The position numbers and the translations under genes are program-made. Positions 47,582-55,216 of a stretch of 64,000 nucleotides of DNA are shown here, in pieces. Source of the stretch: JAIESQ01 sp964495375. Lineage in GTDB: Bacteria > Planctomycetota > Planctomycetia > Pirellulales > JAEUIK01. The notes beneath the pieces were generated by a model. That model searched no databases. It saw only the letters and a list, made by a program, of their open reading frames with translations, and was not told where the DNA came from. The stretch lies in contig CAZBWM010000029.1 of assembly GCA_964495375.1 (NCBI GenBank), positions 6,775 through 70,774 on the forward strand. Direction: 5' to 3'. Within the stretch, counting starts at the first letter, position 1. The number at the start of each line of letters is the position of its first letter.

Positions 47582-48333
47582 TGGGTGGGCAACTCGCTAG
47601 CGAAGGCTATCCGCAGCAGCTTGCGCGCGTGTCGGCCGCTTTGGCCGCCGCGCAAACCCAGACCATTCTCGGCGATATCACGCCGATCTGCGGCCTCGGC
47701 GACGTGCAGCGCTTCGTCGACAACGCGGTCGGCGAACGCTTTCGGCTCATCAGCGAGGAGCTGGCCTTCGTGGCGCTGGCCTTCGACGGTTTCGACGAGC
47801 TCATCGATGAGTACCTGCGCGAAACTCCGCGACGGACCTACGCCCTCGACCATAGCGATCAAGAGCGCTTCCTTGGTTGGTTGCGGAGCACGCGCGAGCT
47901 CGATGCCAAGCAGAGCGACTTTATCGCGCACCAGGAAGCTGAATACGCGTGCCTGGCCAAGGCTCAAAAAAATCGTGCGGGCCATGTTGCATTTCAGCGG
48001 CTTTGGACGCTTAGCAAACAGACGCAGAGAGAAACGCAAGAACAAACCAACCAAGCAATGCAGGTGAATCCGATCCACGTCTGGTCGCGAATGACCATCG
48101 CCGATAACCGGCCGATTTCGCCCGGCGAAGACAACGCGCTCTTCCTGGCGGTCGGACAAGAGATTCGGTCGCTCTGGTTAGACGCGGTGCAGATCGCGGC
48201 GGTTCGCGACCTGACACAACACAACCCGACGACGCTGGCCTCCTGGTCCGCCAGTCACCCGGAATTAACGAACGCAGAACAACTCTGCCAGGAACTGATC
48301 GCCGCCGGACTAGTGGCGCTGACAACAACCTAG
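47581..48333 (+). CDS. MNIO partner protein, DUF2063-like (MbnC/TglI role)
   Basis: 250 residues. The ATG overlaps the stop of the MNIO gene (TGATG), so expression is coupled. The middle part follows the DUF2063-type pattern: ERFRLISEELAFVALAF, FDELIDEYLRETPRRTYALD, RFLGWLRSTRE and HQEAEYACLAKA. The N- and C-terminal parts are less recognisable, with a C-terminal helix-rich region (RSLWLDAVQIAAVRDLTQHN). Known partners in these systems bind the precursor leader and present it to the MNIO enzyme. Assignment rests on synteny plus a weak sequence pattern, so a structure prediction would be a good test. Confidence 0.7.
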   Translation: MGGQLASEGYPQQLARVSAALAAAQTQTILGDITPICGLGDVQRFVDNAVGERFRLISEELAFVALAFDGFDELIDEYLRETPRRTYALDHSDQERFLGWLRSTRELDAKQSDFIAHQEAEYACLAKAQKNRAGHVAFQRLWTLSKQTQRETQEQTNQAMQVNPIHVWSRMTIADNRPISPGEDNALFLAVGQEIRSLWLDAVQIAAVRDLTQHNPTTLASWSASHPELTNAEQLCQELIAAGLVALTTT

Positions 48334-48502
48334 AGAAAACCAAAACACCAATACGCATCGTGACGTTCCACGCTTCCTCACGCCACGATCCGTTTTTTCC
48401 CTTGCGAGGAAGCACAACCGTGAAATGTTTCGGCGCCTATTTCCATAGTTGGCCGCTTTTGGCCGACGTGGCTTCCGAACATAAACCACAGGAGCTATTT
48501 CC

Positions 48503-48712
48503 ATGTCGCGTCTCGATATCATCCGTGCCTGGAAGGACGAATCGTACCGCCTGAGCCTGTCGGCCAAGCAGTTGGCCAGCATGCCGGCGAACCCCGCGGG
48601 CGCGGTCGAGTTGACTGACGCCGAAGCCGCCACGATCGACGGCAAGCTGGCCCTGGCGGGCTGCAGCGGCTGCCACGGTTCGAAGGCCTGTGCTCGGGCG
48701 TTCCTCCGCTAA
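48503..48712 (+). CDS. RiPP precursor peptide with mersacidin-type leader
   Basis: 69 residues, with CAGGAG ahead of ATG 48503. The leader, DIIRAWKDESYRLSLSAKQL and then PANPAGAVELTDAEAATIDG, matches the mersacidin/type 2 lantibiotic leader pattern (IIRAWKDxxYRxSLS, PANPAG, VELxDxE). The likely core is LALAGCSGCHGSKACARAFLR in outline, with Cys54, Ser55, Cys57, His58, Ser60 and Cys63. Cys54-His58 forms a CxxCH motif. The canonical GG or GA cleavage pair is not obvious: the candidates are around Gly47 and Ala52-Gly53. It sits between the MNIO pair and the LanM gene, both plausible modifiers. Confidence 0.88.
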   Translation: MSRLDIIRAWKDESYRLSLSAKQLASMPANPAGAVELTDAEAATIDGKLALAGCSGCHGSKACARAFLR

Positions 48713-48735
48713 GCTCGGCAGTGTGGTGCTCCACG

Positions 48736-48775
48736 GCCCCCGGGGGAATGCTCGCCCCCGGGGGCATTTTTGTTT
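48736..48775 (+). terminator. Hairpin with T-run between precursor and LanM genes (attenuator)
   Basis: Perfect 11-base arms GCCCCCGGGGG (48736-48746) and CCCCCGGGGGC (48755-48765) enclose an 8-base loop and are followed by ATTTTTGTTT. It lies 23 bases after the precursor stop and 35 bases before the LanM start. This is the expected place for a partial terminator that lets precursor mRNA exceed synthetase mRNA. Confidence 0.8.
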
Positions 48776-48810
48776 CTCGCAGTTCGCAGCGACGGAAAGG
48801 CAACGACACG

Positions 48811-51393
48811 ATGACCTCGGAGGTTGCTCAGTCGATCCACTGGTGTCGCGCAGCAACGTTGACCGAACGTGCCGCCGCGATGTTTGGCAGCGATCATGCC
48901 GCGTCCAAATTCGGCACGCTTTCCGCGCCGATTGTAAATGTCGAGCAAACACAACAGCGCGTTGCCAAGTGGCGCGAGCAGGAACCGTTCGCCGGCGCCG
49001 ATCTTTTCGCCCAGCGGCTCGCCAGTGATGGTCTCACTGCCGAACAATTTCAAACTCTACTCGGTACTGATCCCGAGATGCTGCGAGAATCGCTCGCGAA
49101 AACGCCTTGGTTTCAACAATTGCTCGGCCTGGAGAGCACAATCTCGTCGGGCGAAGTGGGAGTCAGCGACGACGTCCGTGAACAAGAAGCAACAACACTC
49201 GGCTTGGCGAATCTCTTCGCGCCCGCGATTCGCGCTGGTCGCGAGCGGCTAACCACGGAACTGCTGCTGCTTCAAACCCAACACTCCCCTCTCCCCGGCG
49301 ATGTCGCCACGCTGGAGCGATTGCTGTTCGAGCAGTTTCTGCCTGTGCTGCAATCAATGGTCGGCGCGACCCTGGTGCTCGAGCTGAATGTCGCCCGACT
49401 GCAAGGCACCTTGGTTGGCGAGACTCCCCAAGAGCGATACGACGATTTCGTGCGGAGCTTGCGAGCGCCCGACGTCGCTCGCGCAATCTTCGATGAATAC
49501 CCCGTGCTTGCCCGGCAGGCGTTGCTGGCCATCGACCAATGGGTGCGATTTAGCCTTGAATTCGTCGGGCAACTTTGCGTCGATTGGAATCTGCTTTGCG
49601 AAACCTTCCCGCTTCGCAATGACGAAACGCTCTTGGAACTGACCGGCGGGGCCGGGGATCGCCACGCCGATGGCCGCTGCGTGCTGTTGCTGCGGTTCGA
49701 TCGCGGGACTCGCCTGGTCTACAAACCAAAATCGCTGATGGCCGAAGTACGGTTTCAAGAGTTGCTGACGTGGTGTAACGAGCGCGGTGCCACTCCGGCG
49801 CTGCGCACCCTGCAGATTGTCGATCGCGGCGACCACAGTTGGGTGGAGTTCGTCGACCCGGCGACCTGCCAATCGCTCGACGAGGTGCGGCGATTCTATG
49901 AGCGGCAAGGCGCCTACCTGGCGCTGCTCTACGTCGTGGCCGCCACCGATCTTCACTTCGAGAACCTCGTCGCGGCCGGCGAGCATCCGATATTCATCGA
50001 CCTCGAAGCCCTGTTCCATCAAAGGCCGCATCGCCAGGAGATCGATCCCGCCGCGCAAGCACTGACGGAATCGGTGCTGGCCATACGATTGTTGCCGCAA
50101 ACCGCCTACGTCGAAGGGATCGATCAGCCGGTCGACTTCAGTGGTCTGGGCGCGACCGCCGGTCAAACGCTTCCTTATCTGGCCGCTCGCTTGCAAGCCG
50201 CCCACACCGACGACATGCGCATCGCGCTCGAACACGCGGAGTTGCCGCCGGGACATCATCTGCCGACCTTGCATGGCGAGCCCGTCGACTTGCGAGAGCA
50301 TGGCGGCGACCTGCTCACCGGCTTCAAGCGAATGTACGAGCTGCTGACGAGCTATCGCGACGAGCTGCTCGCCGCCGACGGGCCCTTTGCGCGATTCGCC
50401 GACGTCGAAGTGCGACACATCGCGCGAATCACGCAAATCTACAGCATTCTGCGCGACATGAGCCTGCACCCCGATCGGCTGCGTGACGCGCTGGATCGCG
50501 ATCGTTGGCTCGACCGCCTGTGGGCACAAGCCAAAGACTTCCCCACACTGGCTCGGTTGATCTCCGCCGAACGAGCCGACTTGTATCGCAACGACATTCC
50601 GTTATTCACCACACGCCCCAGTTCGCGCGACTTGTTCAGTTCGACCGGCGAACGAATCGAGAACTACTTTGAGCAATCATCCTTCGACCTGATGCGCGAG
50701 CGAATCGCCAATCTCGGCTCCGACGATCTGGCGCGACAGTCGTGGCTCATCCAAGCGACCCTGGCGATTCTGCCAACGAGCACGTCGCCGGCCGCCGCTC
50801 CCCGTCCGCAGCTAGAGACGCAAAGCGCAAACGAGCCACTCGCGGCGGCACTGGCCATCGGCGAGCAACTCGCGTCGCTGGCCTGGCAGACCGAAAACGA
50901 TGCCGGTTGGCTCGGCTGCATACAACACCCACGTGGCTGGACACTCGGCCCGTTGGGGCACGATCTGGCCACCGGTTTGCCTGGCATCGTGCTATTCTTG
51001 GCGGAGCTCGGTGCTCTAGCGGGTGAAAATCGCTTCCTGACGCTCGCTCGCAAGGCATTGAACACAATCCGTCGCAAATTATCGGCGACTGGCGCAGCGT
51101 CCCCGTCCGAGTTGCGCGAGCTCGCGGGCGTGCTAGCGTACTTGCAAAGTGTGGTCAGCGACACCAAGTTCGTTCGCACGGCACAACGCACGACCGCCAT
51201 CGCGCGAACGTTGCTCGCTCAAACAGCAGGCGATGGCGCGGAGACCAACGCATCTGGGGGCGTCGACGCGGCAAGCGTTCCACCGTCGGGCATCTGCAAC
51301 CCAGGTCTGCGCGATGGCCTGGCAGGACGCGGGCGATCGATGCTACACGCCGCGATTCAGGCGCAGTTCATGGAAGAATCGCTGCCGAGCTGA
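48811..51393 (+). CDS. Class II lanthipeptide synthetase (LanM) with degenerate cyclase domain
   Basis: 860 residues from ATG 48811 (MTSEVAQSIHWCRAATLTER). The frame continues upstream through the terminator hairpin, which argues against an earlier start. The dehydratase domain is intact: Lys305 in LVYKPKSLM, Asp380, His382 and Asn385 in ATDLHFENLVAAG, Asp397 in IFIDLEALF, then RITQIYSILRDMSL and DIPLFTTRPSSRDLF. The C-terminal 150 residues match only the beginning (LGHDLATGLPGIVLFLAELG) and the end (NPGLRDGLAGRG) of a LanC domain. The zinc ligands (WCxG and CHG motifs) are absent, and the protein is about 200 residues shorter than usual LanM. So it probably dehydrates Ser/Thr but cannot catalyse zinc-dependent cyclisation. 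Confidence 0.9.
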   Translation: MTSEVAQSIHWCRAATLTERAAAMFGSDHAASKFGTLSAPIVNVEQTQQRVAKWREQEPFAGADLFAQRLASDGLTAEQFQTLLGTDPEMLRESLAKTPWFQQLLGLESTISSGEVGVSDDVREQEATTLGLANLFAPAIRAGRERLTTELLLLQTQHSPLPGDVATLERLLFEQFLPVLQSMVGATLVLELNVARLQGTLVGETPQERYDDFVRSLRAPDVARAIFDEYPVLARQALLAIDQWVRFSLEFVGQLCVDWNLLCETFPLRNDETLLELTGGAGDRHADGRCVLLLRFDRGTRLVYKPKSLMAEVRFQELLTWCNERGATPALRTLQIVDRGDHSWVEFVDPATCQSLDEVRRFYERQGAYLALLYVVAATDLHFENLVAAGEHPIFIDLEALFHQRPHRQEIDPAAQALTESVLAIRLLPQTAYVEGIDQPVDFSGLGATAGQTLPYLAARLQAAHTDDMRIALEHAELPPGHHLPTLHGEPVDLREHGGDLLTGFKRMYELLTSYRDELLAADGPFARFADVEVRHIARITQIYSILRDMSLHPDRLRDALDRDRWLDRLWAQAKDFPTLARLISAERADLYRNDIPLFTTRPSSRDLFSSTGERIENYFEQSSFDLMRERIANLGSDDLARQSWLIQATLAILPTSTSPAAAPRPQLETQSANEPLAAALAIGEQLASLAWQTENDAGWLGCIQHPRGWTLGPLGHDLATGLPGIVLFLAELGALAGENRFLTLARKALNTIRRKLSATGAASPSELRELAGVLAYLQSVVSDTKFVRTAQRTTAIARTLLAQTAGDGAETNASGGVDAASVPPSGICNPGLRDGLAGRGRSMLHAAIQAQFMEESLPS

Positions 51394-51422
51394 CGCGGAA
51401 AGGCTAACTTCGAGCGTGCGCC

Positions 51423-52022
51423 TTACCCCGCCAGCTTCGCCGCGATCTTCGCCACGTGCCCACCTTGATAGCGGGCCCCTTCTAGCTCCACGGCCGAAGG
51501 CTGCCGGCTGCCGTCGGGGCCAGCAATCGTCGATGCGCCATACGGTGAGTTGCCCATCACTTCGCTGACACCCATCTGACCCTGAAACGAATAGGGTAAG
51601 CCGACCACGATCATCCCTAAGTGCAAGAGCACCGGAATGAACGTCAGGATCGTCGTCTCTTGACCGCCATGCTGGCTGCCAGTCGACGTGAAGACCGACG
51701 CCACCTTGCCGACCAGTTTGCCCTGCACCCAGAGCCCGCCCGTCTGATCGATAAAGTTCTTCATCTGCGAGGCCATGTTGCCGTACCGCGTCGGCGTGCC
51801 GAAGATGATCGCGTCGTAATCGGGCAGCTCCTTGACCGTAGCCAAGGGCGCCGCCTGGTCGAGCTTGAAGCCCGACTTGCGGGCGACCTCCTCGGGCACA
51901 AGCTCGGCAACGCGCTTGATGTCGACTTCGGCCCCCGCGGCACGGGCTCCCTCGGCCACGGCTTGGGCCATCTGTTCGATATGTCCGTACGACGAGTAGT
52001 AGAGCACCAGCACTTTGGCCAT
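51423..52022 (-). CDS. wrbA: NAD(P)H:quinone oxidoreductase, WrbA type
   Basis: 199 residues, the normal WrbA size. Flavodoxin-like motifs: KVLVLYYSSYGHIEQMAQAV (FMN phosphate loop), IIFGTPTRYGNMASQMKNFI, FTSTGSQHGGQETTILTFIP and LLHLGMIVVGLPYSFQGQMG. AGGAGA precedes the start. It reduces quinones by two electrons using FMN. Convergent with the LanM gene and only 29 bases from its stop. A functional link to the phenol oxidases, which make quinones, is possible but they are 16 kb away. Confidence 0.95.
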   Translation of the reverse strand: MAKVLVLYYSSYGHIEQMAQAVAEGARAAGAEVDIKRVAELVPEEVARKSGFKLDQAAPLATVKELPDYDAIIFGTPTRYGNMASQMKNFIDQTGGLWVQGKLVGKVASVFTSTGSQHGGQETTILTFIPVLLHLGMIVVGLPYSFQGQMGVSEVMGNSPYGASTIAGPDGSRQPSAVELEGARYQGGHVAKIAAKLAG

Positions 52023-52089
52023 TTGATTCTCCTTGAGTTATTGCGATGAATCATAGCAAAGCCAACAATGCACGACAGTGACGCAAGTC

Positions 52090-52377
52090 ATGTGCCTTCT
52101 GGATTTCATCATGCCGATGCCAATTCCGACCGCTTGGCTCTCGAGGCAGTCGACTGTCGACGCATTCGAAAAGGAATTTGAATACGACGGAGTCGCGCTC
52201 GGGAATTGCCACAGCGAGTGGGAGGAGCTGAAAACGAAGATCCACCCCGGAGACGAACTCTGGTACTTCATCAGCCCGCCTGAGACATGGACTGGGTCCC
52301 TCCGCTGCGGTATGGAGGGAATCACGCTGCGCCGCGACGGTCAAACAGTCGACAATGTGCTGCTCTCTCTGAGCTAG
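52090..52377 (+). CDS. Small hypothetical protein
   Basis: 95 residues from ATG 52090. ATG 52111 is an alternative with a better ribosome site. The sequence looks like a real folded domain: VDAFEKEFEYDGVALGNCHS, WEELKTKIHPGDELWYFISP, GMEGITLRRDGQTVDNVLLS. The Trp/acid-rich middle and terminal beta strand resemble small immunity or tail proteins, but I cannot name a family. It lies alone between wrbA and the ligase gene. Confidence 0.55.
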   Translation: MCLLDFIMPMPIPTAWLSRQSTVDAFEKEFEYDGVALGNCHSEWEELKTKIHPGDELWYFISPPETWTGSLRCGMEGITLRRDGQTVDNVLLSLS

Positions 52378-52511
52378 CCGCCCCCCCGTCCGCCCGTTGT
52401 TTCCGGAAGGTTTTTCGGGTAGTTTCGACGTTCCAGCCCGGCGCGCAACTGGGCGCCGTTTGCCTCGCTGATTTCCCGCCTTTTTCGCCCGATTCGCCCT
52501 GCGGAGCGACC

Positions 52512-53624
52512 ATGAGCGTTTCGACCTCGATTTCCCCCGACCTGGCCGCCAAGGCCCGGGCGGCACGCGAACAATTGGATGCCCACGCGTACGAGACCGT
52601 GCAGTGGCATTTCCATCCGTCGACCGGCTGTCCTTTCTGGCTCGAGCAGGCCAAGTCGCTGAAGTTCGATCCTTTGAAGGAAGTCAAGAGCTACGACGAC
52701 CTGAAGAAATTCCCGCCGTTCGAGGACGAGTGGCTCCGCGGCGGCCCCGTCCGACGCTGGGTGCCAAAGGCCTTCGCCGACAAGGCGATCTACGTCTTTG
52801 AGACCGGTGGCACCACCGGCGTGCCCAAGTCGCGCATCGCGCACGATGATTTCCGCACCGATTACGAATTGTTCAGTAGCACGCTGCCCGACGAGCACTT
52901 TCCGCCCGGCAGCAACTGGCTGATGCTCGGCCCCTCGGGCCCGCGGCGGCTCCGCCTGGCCGTCGAGCATTTGTGCCAGTTCCGCGGCGGCATCTGCTTC
53001 TGCGTCGATCTCGATCCGCGGTGGGTCATCAAGCTCATTAAGAAGGGCTGGATGGAACACCTCGAAGCTTACAAGCAGCACGTCATCGATCAGGCGATCA
53101 CCATCTTGGGCGCGGGGCACGACATCAAGTGCATGTTCACCACGCCCAAACTGCTCGAGTCGTTGGCCAACGCGCTGGAAGAACGCGGCTCGAACATCAA
53201 AGAGACCGGCATCACCGGTATCTTCTCCGGCGGCACCGAGTTCACTCCGCAGTGGACGCGCTTCGCCGTCGAAGAACTGCTCGACGGTGTCTACATGACC
53301 CCCACCTACGGCAATACGCTGATGGGCCTGGCCTGCTCGCGCCCCGTGCTCCCCGAGGAAGGGTACAAGATCGCCTACTACGCACCGCAGCCGCGGGCGG
53401 CAATCGAAGTGGTCGACTTCGACGACCCCAACAAGGTGGTCGGCTACGGCGAAACGGGCCGCGTGAAGCTCACGACGCTGACCAAGGAGTTCTTCGTTCC
53501 CGGCTTCCTCGAACGCGATGAAGGGGAACGCGAGCAACCTTACGAGAAGTACCCCTGGGACGGCATCAGCGGCGTGCGGCCGTTCCGCCAATTGGCCGAG
53601 TCGACAACCGTCGGCGTATATTGA
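52512..53624 (+). CDS. AMP-dependent ligase (phenylacetate-CoA ligase-like)
   Basis: 370 residues from ATG 52512 (MSVSTSISPDLAAKARAARE). The phosphate-binding motif YVFETGGTTGVPKSRIAHDD is clear, and GIFSGGTEFTPQWT and YMTPTYGNTLMGLA follow in the order seen in adenylate-forming enzymes. It ends soon after GYGETGRVKLTTL, without a full C-terminal lysine domain, so it is shorter than standard acyl-CoA ligases and resembles the short phenylacetate-CoA ligase branch. It heads a plus-strand set with an aldehyde dehydrogenase and an iron alcohol dehydrogenase, suggesting activation of a carboxylic acid for reduction. Substrate unknown. Confidence 0.8.
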   Translation: MSVSTSISPDLAAKARAAREQLDAHAYETVQWHFHPSTGCPFWLEQAKSLKFDPLKEVKSYDDLKKFPPFEDEWLRGGPVRRWVPKAFADKAIYVFETGGTTGVPKSRIAHDDFRTDYELFSSTLPDEHFPPGSNWLMLGPSGPRRLRLAVEHLCQFRGGICFCVDLDPRWVIKLIKKGWMEHLEAYKQHVIDQAITILGAGHDIKCMFTTPKLLESLANALEERGSNIKETGITGIFSGGTEFTPQWTRFAVEELLDGVYMTPTYGNTLMGLACSRPVLPEEGYKIAYYAPQPRAAIEVVDFDDPNKVVGYGETGRVKLTTLTKEFFVPGFLERDEGEREQPYEKYPWDGISGVRPFRQLAESTTVGVY

Positions 53625-53634
53625 CAAATAGCAG

Positions 53635-53712
53635 TTCGTAGGGTGCGTGAAACGCACCACAGATTCGACCTGCAAGCGCCGGAAAACTGGTGTGCTTCGC
53701 ACACCCTACGAA
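53635..53712. repeat. Short inverted-repeat element (MITE/REP-like)
   Basis: TTCGTAGGGTG at 53635-53645 is the exact inverse of CACCCTACGAA at 53702-53712, with GTGCGTGAAACGCAC and GTGTGCTTCGCAC hairpins inside. The 78-base element sits between the ligase and aldehyde dehydrogenase genes. The form CGTAGGGTGCGTGAAACGCA recurs in many bacterial genomes as a small non-autonomous repeat. Confidence 0.75.
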
Positions 53713-53767
53713 AAATCAGTTCGGCGCGGATCGAAGATAACTTGCCCAAGAATGTGGAGGTCGATCG

Positions 53768-55213
53768 GTGCTTAATATTCCCGTCCTGCGCTGGGGCAAA
53801 CCGTACGAATCGCTCGAGAAAGAAGACGTCACGCACTTTCTCACGGGCGAATCGTTGGCCAAGGTCAGCCAGGCCAACGCCGGCATCGTCACTCGCGACA
53901 TGAAGCAGGATCGCCGCGCCCGCGAGGCCCTGCGTTCGATCCCCTGCGATGAGCTAATCGAACGCATTCGCCGCGCCGCCGACCTGTACCTCAACGGCAC
54001 GCTCCCCGTCGGCGATGGCATGCAATCCCCCGCCGAATTCGCCCGCATGCAGTCGGCCACCACGGGCCTGCCCGAGCACATGTGCAGTGCCAATATGACG
54101 AAGAACCACTTCGTCTTGAGCCGCATGGACCAGGTGCTCGACTCGCTGACGCGCGGGCTTGACCTGTCGATCCTTACCAACGGCTACGGCATCGAATCGC
54201 GCGGCGTCGTCGTCAGCTACCAGGCGCAGGCAAACGTACTCGGGCTGGTGCTGCCGTCGAATTCCCCCGGCGTACATACGCTGTGGTTGCCGGTGATCCC
54301 GATGCAGCTTGGTCTGGTGCTCAAGCCGGGCCCGCAAGAACCGTGGACGCCCTACCGCATGGCGGCCGCGTTCTTCGAGGCGGGCATTCCGCGCGAGGCC
54401 ATCGCCATCTATCCCGGCGGACCCGACGTCGGCGCCGCGGTGTTGTCGAGCTGCCGCCGCTCGATGATCTTCGGTGGCACTGCCACGGTCGAACGCTACA
54501 AAGGCGACCCCCGCGTGCAGGTGCACGGCCCTGGCTTCAGCAAAATCTTGATCGCCGATGACGTCGTCGACCATTGGGAAGATTACATCGATCTGATCGC
54601 TGACAGCGTCTACCTCAACAGCGGTCGCGGCTGCATCAACTGCTCGGGCGTGTGGGCGTCGCGTCACACTGCCGAGATTGCTCAAGCCCTGGCCGAAAAA
54701 CTCGGCCCCATCGAGGCGCTCCCGCCAGACAATCCGAAAGCGGCCCTGGCTGCCTTCACCATCCCGGGCTCGGCCAAGGCAATTTGGAACCAGATCGAAG
54801 GAGGCTTCAAAGAACCCGGCGTCACGCACGCCACCGAGAAGTACGGGCCGCGCCTCGTCGAGCTCGAGCGCGCCGCCTACCTGCGGCCCACGGTCGTGCA
54901 CTGCAAATCGCCCGAGCCCGCGCTCGCCAAGGCCGAGTATATGTTCCCGTTCGTCACGGTCGTCGAGTGCCCGCAAGCCAAAATGATCGAAGCGATCGGG
55001 CCGACGCTGGTCTGCTCGGGCATCACCAACGACGAACAGTTCATTCGCGACCTGACCGACGCCACGCACATCGACCGGCTGAACATCGGGCCCATCCCCA
55101 CGATCAAGCTCGATTGGCTGCAACCGCACGAGGGGAACATCGTCGAGTTCTTGTTCCGCGCGAGGGCGTACCAGTTGCCGGCCGAACGGCTGGCCCCCGC
55201 GGCAGCCCGGTAA
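53768..55213 (+). CDS. Aldehyde dehydrogenase-family protein (acyl reductase type)
   Basis: 481 residues starting at GTG 53768, with GGAGG 7 bases upstream. No in-frame ATG gives the full N-terminus MLNIPVLRWGKPYESLEKED. ALDH-fold features: VLGLVLPSNSPGVHTLWLPV, LVLKPGPQEPWTPYRMAAAF, IFGGTATVERYK and the catalytic-Cys region LNSGRGCINCSGVWA. With the neighbouring ligase and iron alcohol dehydrogenase, I infer an acyl-CoA or acyl-AMP to aldehyde step, in the style of LuxC or acetaldehyde dehydrogenases. Oxidative direction is equally possible. Confidence 0.85.
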   Translation: MLNIPVLRWGKPYESLEKEDVTHFLTGESLAKVSQANAGIVTRDMKQDRRAREALRSIPCDELIERIRRAADLYLNGTLPVGDGMQSPAEFARMQSATTGLPEHMCSANMTKNHFVLSRMDQVLDSLTRGLDLSILTNGYGIESRGVVVSYQAQANVLGLVLPSNSPGVHTLWLPVIPMQLGLVLKPGPQEPWTPYRMAAAFFEAGIPREAIAIYPGGPDVGAAVLSSCRRSMIFGGTATVERYKGDPRVQVHGPGFSKILIADDVVDHWEDYIDLIADSVYLNSGRGCINCSGVWASRHTAEIAQALAEKLGPIEALPPDNPKAALAAFTIPGSAKAIWNQIEGGFKEPGVTHATEKYGPRLVELERAAYLRPTVVHCKSPEPALAKAEYMFPFVTVVECPQAKMIEAIGPTLVCSGITNDEQFIRDLTDATHIDRLNIGPIPTIKLDWLQPHEGNIVEFLFRARAYQLPAERLAPAAAR

Positions 55214-55216
55214 GAA

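Noticed and set aside
48360..48554. 64-residue ORF overlapping the RiPP precursor start, as a second precursor
   Set aside because: It has no leader motif or ribosome site and is out of frame with the clear precursor.
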